From positions 35,147,221-35,211,220 of the forward strand of contig JAHLJT010009419.1 of NCBI GenBank assembly GCA_031308135.1: a DNA stretch of 64,000 bases, given 5' to 3'. Shown piece by piece: positions 35,290 through 46,475 of this stretch. The notes beneath the pieces were generated by a model. The model ran no database searches, was not told the DNA's origin, and was given only the letters and a program-made list of their open reading frames with translations. How positions within the stretch are numbered: position 1 is the first letter of the stretch; each line of letters begins with the position of its first letter. Made by a program: the position numbers and the translations under genes. The DNA is from Acheta domesticus. Its lineage: Eukaryota > Arthropoda > Insecta > Orthoptera > Gryllidae.

Positions 35290-36065
35290 CGTTCTAAGCT
35301 TCGTTCTCTAGCTGCTCCACTTCCTACTCCTCGTCCCACTCTTTCACTTCCAGCTCCTACACAGCCTGTTCCTCGTTATTATCTTTCACTTCCAACTCGT
35401 CTTCCTACCCCTTGTTCTACTCTTTCACTTCCAGCTCCTACACAGCCTGTTCCTCGTTATTATCTTTCACTTCCAACTCGTCTTCCTGCTCCTCGTTCTA
35501 CTCTTTCATTTCCAGCTCCTACACAGCTTGTTCCTCGTTATTCTCTTTCACTTCCAACTCTTCTTCCTGCTCCTCGTTCTACTCTTTCATTTCCAAATCC
35601 TCCTCTTCCTATTACTCGTTCTACCTTTTTACTTCGAGCTCTTCCTTCTCTACTTCCTGCTCCTTGTTCTACTCTTTCTCTTCCTGTTCTAGGCCCTCCT
35701 TACTTCCTGCGTAACCTCGTTATACTCTACCTCTTCAAGCTTTTCCGCCATTTCCTTCAACTCTTTCTCCTTCATATCTTGTTTCTTCGCCGATTCCTGG
35801 TCCTCCTTCTACTCCTTCCCGTCCTCCCCCTCTATGTACTACTTTAGCACTTTCTTCTCCGATACTCTCTGTCTTTAATCCGTCTCTTCTTCCTACCCCG
35901 CCTTTACCGCCTACTGATACTTTTTCATCCCCGACTTCATCTTCTCCTGCTCCTTCTTCTCCAGGTCTTTCTGCAAATTCTCGTCCTCCTCATCTGTCTT
36001 CATCTTCTTTCTCCCCTCCTCATCTCCTCATCCTCTTCCTCCCGCCCCTACTACATCTTTTACTT
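35290..36065. repeat. Pyrimidine-rich zone with four 81-bp repeats
   Basis: CTTTCACTTCCAGCTCCTAC recurs at 35341, 35422, 35503 and 35584 (spacing exactly 81 bp; later copies variant). Each unit contains a second CTTTCACTTCCAACTC half, so the unit is itself an internal duplication. The following 400 bp is non-tandem CTTCTCC-like text. Because 81 is a multiple of three, one plus-strand frame (to 35847) stays periodic, but the same happens in any T/C-only repeat. Confidence 0.8.
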
Positions 36066-36570
36066 CTCCTCCATGCCAATGCGGCGCGCGTCTGGCTCTG
36101 ATATGCTCTCTGCCTACGAATACTCTGATATTTATTCTCCTCTCACTGGCAATGCGTTTTTGTATGCGAGGAAAGAGCGTCTGTCACAAATAAAAGCCGG
36201 CATGGAAAATATTTCCTTAATTTCAAAACATGTTTACATTGGACGTTCTAGCCTAGTTCCTTATAAGCAAATAAATATTATTTTCGTCTTTCCAGGTGAA
36301 GAATTCAACTCTTCGTACTCATTTATTTAGAAATATTACTCATTTAAAAATATTAAAGTTTTAATTGGAATATTTATACAGATAATTGTGAAAAAACGCA
36401 TATTTTTAAGAATTCCCACTGACCTGTTAAAACTATTCAGTGAAAACACGATCTGTAACACTTTTTTTCACCTTGATATTGATATATATTTAATTAATAT
36501 ATATCGTCATTCAATGATGATCATACCCTTTCCCAGAATTCTGCATTTTGTTAACTAAAACCACAATACG
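36066..36570. other. AT-rich spacer
   Basis: Includes a near-palindromic GATATATATTTAATTAATAT at 36481-36500. Nothing else recognised. Confidence 0.35.
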
Positions 36571-36574
36571 CCTT

Positions 36575-36860
36575 CACGGGTACCTAATTTGGTCAGAGTG
36601 CTCGCTTTCCATGACGCGACCCCGGTTCGGTTCCCGGTCAATCAAGATTATAGTGTGCGTTTTTATTGCAATGTCCCGGTACATGTTGCTGTGTGACGAT
36701 GAGATAACTCACTTCTCAGGTTGGGAAGACCAGAATACGGCGTAGGAATGTCTATGTGCTAACCACACCCACCCCGTAACCCGTGGCCGCAAGGCCGGGA
36801 CCCGCTGCTAGGCCCAGGCTTCCCGAGTGGCTATTGCATCAACGTACATACATACATTAA
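36575..36860 (+). mobile_element. tRNA-derived SINE, third family
   Basis: A-box-like TTTGGTCAGAGTG (36588-36600) and B box CGGTTCGGTTCCCGG (36623-36637) are spaced as in tRNA genes. The body has no similarity to families A or B (CAATGTCCCGGTACATG, CGTGGCCGCAAGGCCGGGAC). The 3' end is ACGTACATACATACATT (36842-36858), a short tandem tail. Single copy in this window. Confidence 0.6.
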
Positions 36861-37675
36861 GCACTTTCCTTCATGAAATATGAAACTTTAATTCTTCTGA
36901 TATTTTAATATTTAACTTAGAATTCGCAAACATTCTGTGCAAAACAATATATAAATTGCAGGTAAGTATTAAAATGTACAGATGTGTAATAATTTTCATC
37001 GATATTATTGTTTCATTCCATTCGTAAATAATCTTACTCAGAGTCAAATATTGGAAGATTTGATTAAAAACACGCTTTCCTGACATCATCATCTACAATA
37101 GCGGAAAATAACAGACACTTCTCTTTAGAGTAAAAACTACTCACCAAGAAAATTGGAATTTCAAATACATGATCCTTTTTAGATTATATAACAACTAAGA
37201 CGTATTTTCCAAAATTACTGCTTTCAATCCATGTAGGCATTAGGAACCATGGTGGATATGGTGGGGGCAGGTCTTCAAGACAGATGAAGGAAAACGGTGG
37301 GGGACGGGAGAGAGAACAGTCAGGGCGGGGCTAAACGGTGATCAGAGAAAATACTTCCATTTTACACCATAGATATAATTAATTACTTTTTCTGTATCAT
37401 AGACGATTGCAAAAAATTCCAGATAACGCCGAGTTACTAAAACTAGTTAAATAAATTGGATCCTGAAATTGATGATCAAGCTCTTTCTAAAACAAAAACA
37501 ATGTTAAAAACTACGCAACTGTAGACCCCAACTTACGAAAATAATGGATACCGCTGCTCATGGAAAAAGATAATTCTCTACCCCTTGTGAGATCCCAGTT
37601 TCACAAAACGCATTCACGAAACCACGTACTCAAAAGATTTGCAGCAAAACAGTGTCGCACAAACCGCACGCCATT
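36861..37675. other. AT-rich sequence, nothing recognised
   Basis: A G-rich patch GGTGGGGGACGGG is near 37290. No gene or repeat. Confidence 0.4.
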
Positions 37676-37679
37676 ACCG

Positions 37680-38650
37680 GCGTAAGTAGCCAGCAAAGAA
37701 AACACGCGCTCTCTTTCCCCATCCGACGAGCCGAGCTTCATCAATCACTCACCGGCGCGCGACGTGCGCGATCCAACTCATCGCCTCGATGGCACTGGAC
37801 CACCCGCGGGTTGTCGCCGCGGCAGGTTTTCAGGCAGCACTCGAAGCTGTCACGGCGCTGGGAAACAGCGTGATTTCGTTCCCCGCGCCCCTCACCCTCG
37901 CCACCGCCCCGTCGCACGGTGTGACCAGATGGCGAAAACTTGGCCAAAATCTCCAAAGGCATAGAATTCTATTACCAAGTTCTATCTAGGGGTTTCGAGG
38001 TCGCTAATTTCATTTATACTAATACGCATCCCGATTTTGTATTAATATGTATATTAGTACAAAATTCCGAACCGAATGCTTCGTTTAATTTCAGTAATGC
38101 AGGTTACCGCTAAGAGATATACACGCTCATACGAAATTTTTCGTAATACATGAATCTGCAGCGACACGCAGCCAAATTTTCCTTTAATTGAATGAATATT
38201 AAATAAGCTAAATTTCTCTATAAATTTTCAGGTGCTATATTCTGTTACATACAACTTATATGCTAGTTATATTTTATACCTTATTACTTTGAATACACAT
38301 TATTGTAATCTACATTAAATTAACGTAACTTTTGTTTCACTTACCACCAAAAGGGACATCAATGATTGAGAAATATAGTAAAAAATATTTTAGAGCACGT
38401 GTTTATAAATATTAGAAACCACAGGCTACTACCTTATCTGACGCCACAACAGCGATGACGGCTTATTCCAACTCGAAGCTTCCACAGCGCCCAGCATGGA
38501 CAGGGATTAGGCTTCATACTTTCAGAACAGATGTACGAGTAGGATGGCCAGAAGTTCCCGAAACAAACTTTTATTTCCGAGGTTTTGGCCACGATTTCGC
38601 CATCCGGTCGCACCGTGCGTCGCCCGCGATCGCTCGACTACAGCGCTCGC
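37680..38650. repeat. GC-rich blocks sharing an inverted ~40-50-bp segment
   Basis: About 37912-37955 on the minus strand (TTTTGGCCAAGTTTTCGCC, ATCTGGTCACACCGTGCG) matches 38582-38625 on the plus strand (TTTTGGCCACGATTTCGCC, ATCCGGTCGCACCGTGCG). The two lie at the ends of a ~700-bp stretch whose centre is AT-rich. They could be terminal inverted repeats of an old element or two oppositely oriented copies of a short repeat. Confidence 0.45.
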
Positions 38651-38880
38651 GCGCCGCGAGCACACCCAATCACCGGCCGTCCGCTGCCGTCGACGCGATT
38701 CCACTCGCGAATAACTCACGCGAAATTAAATCCAGTCGATCCCCGACCCCATCACGACCACTGCCTCTCCCCGCTCCCTTTTCACTTTCGCGCCTACCGG
38801 GTACTTACATGGTAAAGAGAATGTATCGAACGGTCGCAGTGGAAAGCGAGGATTTTCCCACAAAAAAAAAACGGACTTTG
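38651..38880. other. GC-rich end of the previous block
   Basis: Contains GCGAATAACTCACGCGAAATT, also found in diverged form near 40005, so it is part of an interspersed repeat shared with 39790-40090. Confidence 0.4.
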
Positions 38881-38884
38881 ATTT

Positions 38885-39356
38885 CGAACTAGATAAGATA
38901 ATTTATTTAATTTGATTTGGGCATGAAGCCCGGTGGCAAATTCTTTACACATAATACACATCAATACAATAAAATAATACTATGGGAACACTAAAATGCA
39001 TACAATACAATATTATTTCGTTTAAGGCGTGCCTACTAAATGCAGAGTCCCTTCACCCCATTATATAATTATCTCTATAATAAATAACCAATGAAGAAAT
39101 ATATGTAACAAATCTCATAAGACTACTGATCTTATCGCTTATTACTAGAATCTAATCTTAACCTAAACGTCTTGATGTTTGTGGGCAAAGTCTCCATTAG
39201 GGCTGCAGGCAATCTATTTCATGACTTTATAGTCCTATTTACAAAACTGTATTTCCCAGCATCAGTTCTCTGTTTCCTTGGACGAACTTTTCTAATATGG
39301 TCGTGACGTGCTAAGTAATCGGGCTCATGCATTTTTTCTTGAATTTCCCTCCATGC
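38885..39356 (-). pseudogene. LINE 3' end, relic of reverse-transcriptase ORF and 3' UTR
   Basis: Translation of the minus strand from 39356 to a stop at 39132 gives 74 codons typical of the very C-terminus of CR1/jockey-superfamily LINE ORF2: AWREIQ...YLARHDHIRK...RKQRTDAGKYSFVNRTI...NRLPAAL..TLPTNIKTFRLRL. The usual tryptophan before NRLP is a TGA stop, so the copy is dead. About 250 bp of AT-rich 3' UTR follows to 38885, ending in a GATAA-like tail. The copy is severely 5'-truncated. Clade below superfamily level cannot be fixed from so short a piece. Confidence 0.7.
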
Positions 39357-39789
39357 TGAATTTTTTTTCTAATGGTGGTGTTACAGAATGGCACGGACTT
39401 TCCCGAATTAGTTTTCTATTTTCTTTGGTCTCGGCTAGCTATTCGAACCTGCCACATACTTTTGCTAGCGGTCGTCTATCGAAGAAATTAACACAGAAAT
39501 AAAGATGTAGTCGAATTGTGCAAATTGCGTGCTTTTTTATTTGTGTTAATTTTTCTTTGTGAACAAATATATTAATTTAATTTGTAAATAATAAACAATT
39601 TACATATTTCTGAAGTGTTTATATGTTTCTGCAATGCAAATTTCTCACAGAAAGTATTTTTTCAAACCAACTTTTTGGTGCTTATTGCGGCTTAGCCATT
39701 CGGAATACCCAAAGAGTTTATAAGACAAAACGAGCTTGAAACTGTCTTAAGAGCTTATTTTCGAAGTTTCGACGTTTTCTCCATGGACA
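39357..39789. other. AT-rich spacer
   Basis: Possibly includes more decayed LINE sequence up to about 39480. Otherwise nothing recognised. Confidence 0.3.
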
Positions 39790-40090
39790 CCTGTATACTG
39801 ATTGTGTAGGTGCAGCTGAAGCTTCGTAAATCGAGAGGTCTTATATTTGAGTCTCGGTGGATTTTCCACACAGGTGAATATGTAGAGGGAGGAAACTTTT
39901 GGGATGAGAATTTACAGCCATTGTGTCGGGGTCATATGCATATGTAATCAGCGGCCATCCACAGCCCTCGACGGGATGCCAATATTCCACTGGTGAATAA
40001 CCCTCGTGAAATTAAATCCCGCCTCTCGCTATCCCCAACACTTCCCAATCATTTCGATTGCCATTGCGAACGCAGGTGATATCTTCCAAG
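39790..40090 (+). mobile_element. Probable SINE, also present in part at 38.7 kb
   Basis: The head-like GTGTAGGTGCAGCTGAAGC, then TTTGAGTCTCGGTGG, resembles a tRNA promoter with a decayed B box. The 3' portion (CACTGGTGAATAACCCTCG, TGAAATTAAATCCCGCC) is shared with about 38698-38745, supporting an interspersed repeat. Confidence 0.45.
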
Positions 40091-42495
40091 CCTTAGGGCT
40101 CTTCGAGTTAAAAAAAAGTACTTCGTTTTAGAATACTCCACCTGGTGCGTTGGCATTTTTAAAAGTTACTTAACTTTGTTTCCATCTTTCTATAACGGAA
40201 AGTCCAAGATTCGAGTTCTACGTGAGGCCGATTGTCGTTAGTATGTATTAAGAAATTGTGTGGAACTATGTCAATCTGGATGAAAATTCTACAAGGAGCT
40301 GGATACTCTATTGTGTAGTTTCCAAGATTATCTGCGGTTAATTCCAGGCGGATGGCAAAGTAACACCTAACGGAACGAGCCACAAACCGCCGAGAACTTT
40401 CCATCGTTCATTCATTCAAGATGAAAATGAAACTTCCAATTTGAGAGAATGGCCATGAACGGATTGCCCATTCCTATGTGGGCCACTTCCCGTGATCTAG
40501 AAATTGTCTGGCAAGCGAGAAAGCAGATATCAGATCAATACTTAAATTGAGCAGTAGCGTGATAGAAAAACTATCATGTTTCGACACCATCTTACTTCAC
40601 TGCACAGCACCGCATTTTACTTGTTCTGTAGACACAGTTTTGAGTCTCTGCACCTCAACAGACATCCCAAAACATACGCAAGCCAAAGTTCGTTACTTGA
40701 CACCATTATTACCAAATGATTTTTAAAAAATCTCCATAGCAAGCAAAAGGTTACGGCGAGTGTCATTCCTGATACTAGGCTTTATGAAAGATATTTTTCC
40801 CCAGACTCCATTGTGTTTGAGTTTCAATTTTTTCACTTAAAACAATATCTACCTAATCCAGAACTATTTGGTTTACTATGTATGGAAAGTTCACTAGGAC
40901 AGAAGCTTACAGCTTCAGGCTTGCAATACATTAAAACCGGTTTTAGCAACCCCGTCCACATTTTATACCCATCCGAATTGCTGAAATCGGAACCCGAATT
41001 GACATAAAAATTGCTTTTTGGCGAGTCTGAACAAATATTCCAAGAAACAAACTTAATAAACATGGCATGTACTAAAATAAGTTATATTTCAATTTAAATT
41101 GTCCCGTTTTCAATTAACGTTTTAAGTGACTTTTCATTTTCACTTTTTATTTGCTGGATGAATAACGTACAAATGTTATTTAGAGAAACATCAATTGTAC
41201 ACTAACAGGAAAACACAGAAAAAAATCCTCTCTTCTTGAAGTGTCTCTTCTATTGAAATTTCTCTGAAGAATGCAATTTTTATGTATGGATTCTCTGATG
41301 TGTACATCACACATCAAATATAAGTTAATTACTGTATTTTAAAATTGGTTTGACACTTCATCAACCAGCATTATCGCGCACAGCATTCATTATCTACCTC
41401 TTTTTATTCCACAAAATTCAGGTGGCAGATTTTATTTATAATTTTCTATACGTGTCTTTTGGACTATTGTCGCTCTATCCCATCCCCACTTTGCGTGAAA
41501 TTATGAAATGCCATTATGAGCAGAACTGAAATTATGAACAGAATGCCATTGTCAAGTGCTGAGATAATGCGATTTTAGAACCCTCGCGAAATTTCACAAA
41601 AGTCCGAATTATTCTTTGATTTTTTCCAGTGATAAAAATATTCAAAGTGAAGCGCATTGACCACCAGATTAAAAAAAAACATCCAGTTTGAATTCCAGAT
41701 TAATGTGTAGAAGCCGAATTACGAAAGATACCATTTTTCTCTTTATCATAGAAACCCAGCGCCACACTAAACACTACTGAGTTGCCCTTCAAGGCAACAA
41801 ATAATTTTAAATAGAGAAATTATACAAAGTAATTCAGTGGTATTCGAAAAAAGTAATGAAATAAATTCACTTTACTTACAATTCCATTTTCCCATTCACT
41901 GTTCATTGCATACAAGAAGCCGCAATATTTCTCGATTCGCATTTAAAACCCGAGTCGAATCACTGTGTACTTCTAAAAAAACATCAGAGAGGCCTTGAGC
42001 CATTACAGAATTTTAAAAAAACAATTCCTTTAAGGTCAGGGAAGTCATGGCCTCTACTGAATTTGCTACTCGTACTACCACGGACCCGAGTAACCATTCT
42101 TGGGAGTAACACTAAAAGTATTAGAATGCTATACTCGAGTTCACGAGTTCGAAACCACAACATTAATACATCAAACACTCGAAACGATAACAAAAGTACT
42201 AAAAATGGTCTTCGCCCTAGTAATACCGCAATTCACCCCTAGAGAGCATTGCGGCAATAGCCCTTTTTCACGGTCGCAAGTGCAAAGAGTAACAAAATTA
42301 CAAAGTGAAATGGAGACCGAGATATAAAGCGGTAAACGGCTACGCTGTACGAACAGTACAGAATAAAACATAAATTGCGTTACAATGCAAAAGTAATTTT
42401 AGTGTTGAGAGGGTTTAACGAAACTTAGAGCAACATTCCAGAAGTTAAAAGAGTCATCCTCTTGAAGTTGCCACTCTAAGGACCTTCTTGTCTTC
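40091..42495. other. AT-rich sequence, nothing firmly recognised
   Basis: A B-box-like CCAAGATTCGAGTTC at 40203 may be another decayed SINE head. No ORF above background and no inverted repeats of note. Confidence 0.4.
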
Positions 42496-42499
42496 CTCT

Positions 42500-42795
42500 C
42501 AGCCTCGCCACCCAGGGCTGGCGGCTGCAGTGCGCAAGGTAAACGCCGCCACCGCGTTCCCGCACAGGGCGCGCGGGAACCGCCCAGGGGGACGCGCCAA
42601 CACGCCGCGGCCTCACCCCGCTGCGCGCTGTTTATAATGCCGCTCGCGGCCATAATAACAGACGCCGGCGCGGCGGCTGGCGGCTGGCAGCGGGGGCGAC
42701 GCGGGAGGAGGGGGAGAGGGCGTGGCAGGGACGGTGGCTGATTCGGAGCGGAGGGATCGAGGCACTGGCGGGAGCGCTGGAGACGCAGAGCGGCG
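42500..42795. promoter_or_regulatory. CpG island
   Basis: CpG-dense, with GCCGCTCGCGGC and GGCGGCTGGCGGCTGGC repeats. Bounded on the right by a SINE A. Confidence 0.4.
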
Positions 42796-42803
42796 GGGAA
42801 TGA

Positions 42804-43360
42804 TTGATTGATTCGTGTTTCCGGGCGCGTCAACGGCTCAGGTCATTAGTCCCGTAAGTGTAGTGCGTTTTTCCCCCGGGAGGTGGCGATGATCTTTTCC
42901 CCGCTGGATGGCGAGATCTGGCGCCGACCTACCGTCGACTAGCGGGGTTTTCCCCCCAACCAAGTATCTAAACCAGCGAGGCACCGCCCCAGCCGGGACA
43001 AGTTGTAAGCTCCCGACCGGTCTCCGGGCATGTGTGGTAGTGTAGTGCATGTTAGTGTATGAGTGTGTGTAAGAGGGAGAGGATAGGACAAGGATGAGGA
43101 CGGAAAGATCGCGCGCGGTCCGTGGCCCGTTTGTTAGGGTACTGCTCCGGCATTCGCCTGGTGTTGATCGGAGAAACCACGGAAAACTACCGATCAGAGC
43201 GGCCGGCCGCTAGAATTCTCCTCCAGACAGCGACTGAATTCGACCTAGCTGACAAGCTAGTGTCGAAAACCCTGCCGCCGTCGGGACTCGAACCTGGGAC
43301 CTCCCGGTCAGAGGAACTGCAGTGACATCAGGTTGATGCACTGAGCCATCTCTCCCAGTA
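42804..43360 (-). mobile_element. SINE A, full length
   Basis: The most complete minus-strand copy: head GGGAGAGATGGCTCAGTGCA (A-box region), B box CCCAGGTTCGAGTCCC near 43292, full body, and AATCAATCAATCATT tail at 42804-42815. GGAATGA occurs at 42797-42803 and 43365-43371 and may be its target duplication. Closest in this window to what a family consensus should look like. Confidence 0.85.
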
Positions 43361-43371
43361 CGGAGGAATGA

Positions 43372-43695
43372 GGACGGCGGGTTTGCTGGGAACTGATGAA
43401 ACTTGTAGATCAAATTGAAGAATTGTTCCTGATTGTCAATATATGATTGTTAATATATATCAAACAGGATGTTGGTATGTACATAAGACCAAAACGCCAA
43501 CACCGTTGGACCGATCTCCATTAAAGTTGGCACTTCTACGTGTTTTTTTTTCAACGAGAAGGTTTATGCGTAGTTAATTCTGTTGTAACTCCACTACATG
43601 GCGCTACATAATCACTACATATCCAATACATATTCACGTCAAATGCAACCTGCAACACATGCGGCAGCATTTTGAATCTCTATCATTCGTGACGG
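43372..43695. other. AT-rich spacer
   Basis: Contains ACACCGTTGGACCGATCTCC at 43500, text resembling boilerplate seen in insect repeats, but with no second copy here. Confidence 0.3.
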
Positions 43696-43699
43696 GGAC

Positions 43700-44445
43700 A
43701 ATGGGTATTCGAAGCGGTGGGTTCGAGGCCGTGGTGGGGGGCGTGGGAGATGCGACGTGACGGGAGTGTGAGAGCGGCGGAACAGGTGGGGAGCAGGCGC
43801 AGGGCTGGGGTGGCTGGGACCGCAGGGCGGATGGGCGGATGGATGGGGCACCGGGGCGGCAGGTGGGTGGGCATGCCGGAACGGTGAGAAGTGGGGAGTG
43901 CCAAAGGGAGTGTGAGGCGATGCGTGGTGTGGGCGGCGGGGAATACACCAGGGCGGGCGGGGACGAGAGGCGATGAGAATAGCCGCTATGTGGAATCGGC
44001 GTCAGTGGTAGGCGTCAGTGGTAGCCGGCGGCGGTACGCGGCGAGCGGAGGCGGAGTTGCCGGCAGCGGCTAAGGTCGCAGGGCGGGGGCGGGGGCGGGG
44101 CAGCGCGGGGTGGCGAAGGGCGGCGCGCGGGGCGGGGAGCGAAGTACGCGGGCGCGCGGCAAAGCAACGGCAAAGTACACGCCACGCCCCGCACTGTTTG
44201 CCACGCCGAGTCAAGGGCGCCGTGCAGCGCCACCTAAATCACGAGGCACACGTTGTCGTCGGCGACGCGAGGCGCCGAGCTACGCCCACGCTCGAATTCA
44301 GGTCGAGTTTGCGTCGGTGATAAATGCCCCGGTAATTACTCCACTCGTTACCGCTGGCGCGCCAAACGCATAAACACGCGCGCGTGAAGAGGGTTTTGCG
44401 CCGGCGCGCGCTCAAGCGTCGCTTCCTGGAAGCGCCTCTCCCGCC
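43700..44445. promoter_or_regulatory. Large CpG island with GC boxes
   Basis: CpG- and G-rich. GGGCGGGGGCGGGGGCGGGG at 44081-44100 is both a cluster of GC-box cores and a classic G-quadruplex pattern. The left part (43700-43870) is GGGTGGG-rich. No splice-supported exon. Confidence 0.5.
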
Positions 44446-44621
44446 TCACCCCCACCCTATCCCGCGCTTCACTGCAAATGCTCCGTGTCAAAGTGATCGA
44501 AGCTGCCGCTGAATGCAGGTTTCAAAACAACCCGGGAACCAGGCCAGTTACACGTAGATGCCAGTTCTCATCTGAATCTCGGTGTACCGGTAGCCCCTAT
44601 GTATGAGGTTCGACAGTGGGT

Positions 44622-45555
44622 CCGAATTACGTGGTTCAGGACAACTGATATCAGTTAGTTAGTTAGTTAGTTAGTTAGTTAATGCCTTATTTTACGTGGC
44701 GAGACTCGGGCCATCGGGCCCGCTCTTCCGCCTGACCACGCAAATTTCTACTACGTTCCTTTCACCACCTAGCGGAGAAAGAAGGTATTATCTCGGGCGA
44801 CGAAACAGGCGATTTTGAATTTAGCTCAGAGGCGTCATTTAGGCTTGAGGATCATTTACATGCAAGTAAATCTACGAACATGGGACAGCCGGCTTTACTT
44901 CCCCTCCGAAGGAAGACGTACGAAGGATTTTTTCGCCCTTAAAAATCCACGGCTTCGATCGGGTTTTAACCCGCAAACTTGGGTATGACAGTCCGGCACG
45001 CTAACCGTTACATCAGTGCAGGGCCTCTGACCGGGAGGTCCCAGGGTTCGAGTCTGGATAATGACAGGATTTTCGACACTAGCCAGATGGATATGTCGGC
45101 CGCTTTCTGGAGGAGAATTCTGGCGACCGGCTGCTCTCATCGGTAGTTTTCTGTAATTTCTCAGATCAATACCTGGACATTGTCGGAGTAGTTCCCTAAC
45201 AAAAGGGTCAAGGACCGCGCGTGATTTTTCCTTCCCCTTCCTGTCCTATTCTCATCCCTTGCTTACATACAATTAGATGCATTACACTTACACTACAACA
45301 CATATGCCTTCCACGGAGACCAGCCGAGAGCTTAGAGCTTGCCACGGCTGGGGTGGCGCCCCTTACGTTGGAGGTAGTACTGGTTGGAGAAAAAACCGAC
45401 AATCTGTCGGGTAGGTCGGCGCCTGATCTCGACATTCAACAACAAAGGTCACGGCCACGTCCCGCGATAAAATAAACCAACATATACTGCACTTACTAAT
45501 GACATTAGCAGTTGACGCGTCCGAAATCACTAATCAATGAATCGATCAATCCGAC
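44622..45555 (+). mobile_element. SINE A copy interrupted by SINE B
   Basis: The first ~30 bp of the head (TGGTTCAGGACAACTGATAT) lie left of the insertion. The B-box block GGGTTCGAGTCTGG and the complete body with CGATCAATCC tail lie right, 45018-45555. Removing 44656-45017 restores the family A head order. Confidence 0.8.
44656..45011 (-). mobile_element. SINE B, full length, nested in SINE A
   Basis: On the minus strand it has the family B head (AACGGTTAGCGTGCCGGACT), B box GCGGGTTAAAACCCG (one change from the other copies), full body, and a clean (CTAA)n-type tail, read as (GTTA)n at 44654-44680. ATCAGT at 44650-44655 and 45012-45017 is the target duplication. Confidence 0.9.
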
Positions 45556-46125
45556 AGTGGACGATTTCAGTCACTACCTTCTCAAATGAATCTCATCGAC
45601 ACCAGGTGGCATGAGGATTGTACTCGTAAATGACAGCTTCTCTGATCCATCATTTTAGTTGTTTCTAAGGATTTATTCTAGGTAGACGGCGGAGCAGTCT
45701 CTTTGAGAACTGGTAATGGGCTCCTTAATTTTTCTTGGCGTTCCTTCATGAGTAAGGCGACATTGTAAATAATGTTTTCAGAATATTGAAAATCATTGGT
45801 AAGCAGACGTTAATAACTACAAAATACCCATTGTACTAATGCAGAAATCGGCGTTGGTCGCGCGAATTCATTAATCTTTTACACTTTAATCGTGAATAAA
45901 ATCAATAACAAATATGTTAACGCGTGTGAACAGATGCATGTGAGCTTTTATTTCCAAAAATGGATGTTTTGGGTTTGGTTTTGGATTTTGCAGTCACGCC
46001 AAATCATTAATTTCAATTATAGGTGCAAATCACTCGAACCGCATTGTGGCTGAATTGCGGGAGAAATCACCATTGACGACAGCAGCGCAGCCAATACGCG
46101 AGGAATGCGTACTTCCCGCCCGCGC
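45556..46125. other. AT-rich spacer
   Basis: Nothing recognised. Confidence 0.4.
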
Positions 46126-46126
46126 G

Positions 46127-46168
46127 CGCGCGCACACACATACACACGCGCGCACACACACACACACA

Positions 46169-46205
<37 letters not shown>
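46127..46205. repeat. (CA)n microsatellite
   Basis: Interrupted CA/CG dinucleotide array (CGCGCGCGCACACACA...), with the longest clean stretch at about 46170-46204. Confidence 0.95.
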
Positions 46206-46207
<2 letters not shown>

Positions 46208-46472
46208 CCACTCTTGCGCCGCCTCGCTGGGAGTAAGCACCCTTGGAAAAAGCCTTTCGCTCTTTCGCCCTTCGGCCCCTTTGGATAATGGCGCCAATTC
46301 ACGGGAGTGCGCTTCTTCCTCTCCCCTCCCCCCAGCTCCACCCCACGCACCCTCGACGTTCAGCCAAGCCCCTCCGCCGTTTCCTTCCCGCCGCGCCTCG
46401 CCCGCCCCGCCTAGGTGCGCACAGGCCTACGCTTCGCGCTGATTTTCCTTGTTATTTTCGGGCGCTTGAACA
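46206..46472. other. GC-rich segment
   Basis: Moderately CpG- and C-rich. No exon recognised. Confidence 0.3.
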
Positions 46473-46475
46473 GGA

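Noticed and set aside
35173..35847. 224-codon ORF with a 27-residue repeat
   Set aside because: Pyrimidine-only repeat; no initiation context, domain or codon evidence. Periodicity follows from an 81-bp unit.
6100..45060. Genuine tRNA genes
   Set aside because: B-box motifs occur in SINE heads; none of them folds into a plausible cloverleaf with a proper acceptor stem, and they continue into SINE bodies.
46017..46350. V/C-rich and H/T-rich frames
   Set aside because: Translation of the (CA)n/(GT)n microsatellite.
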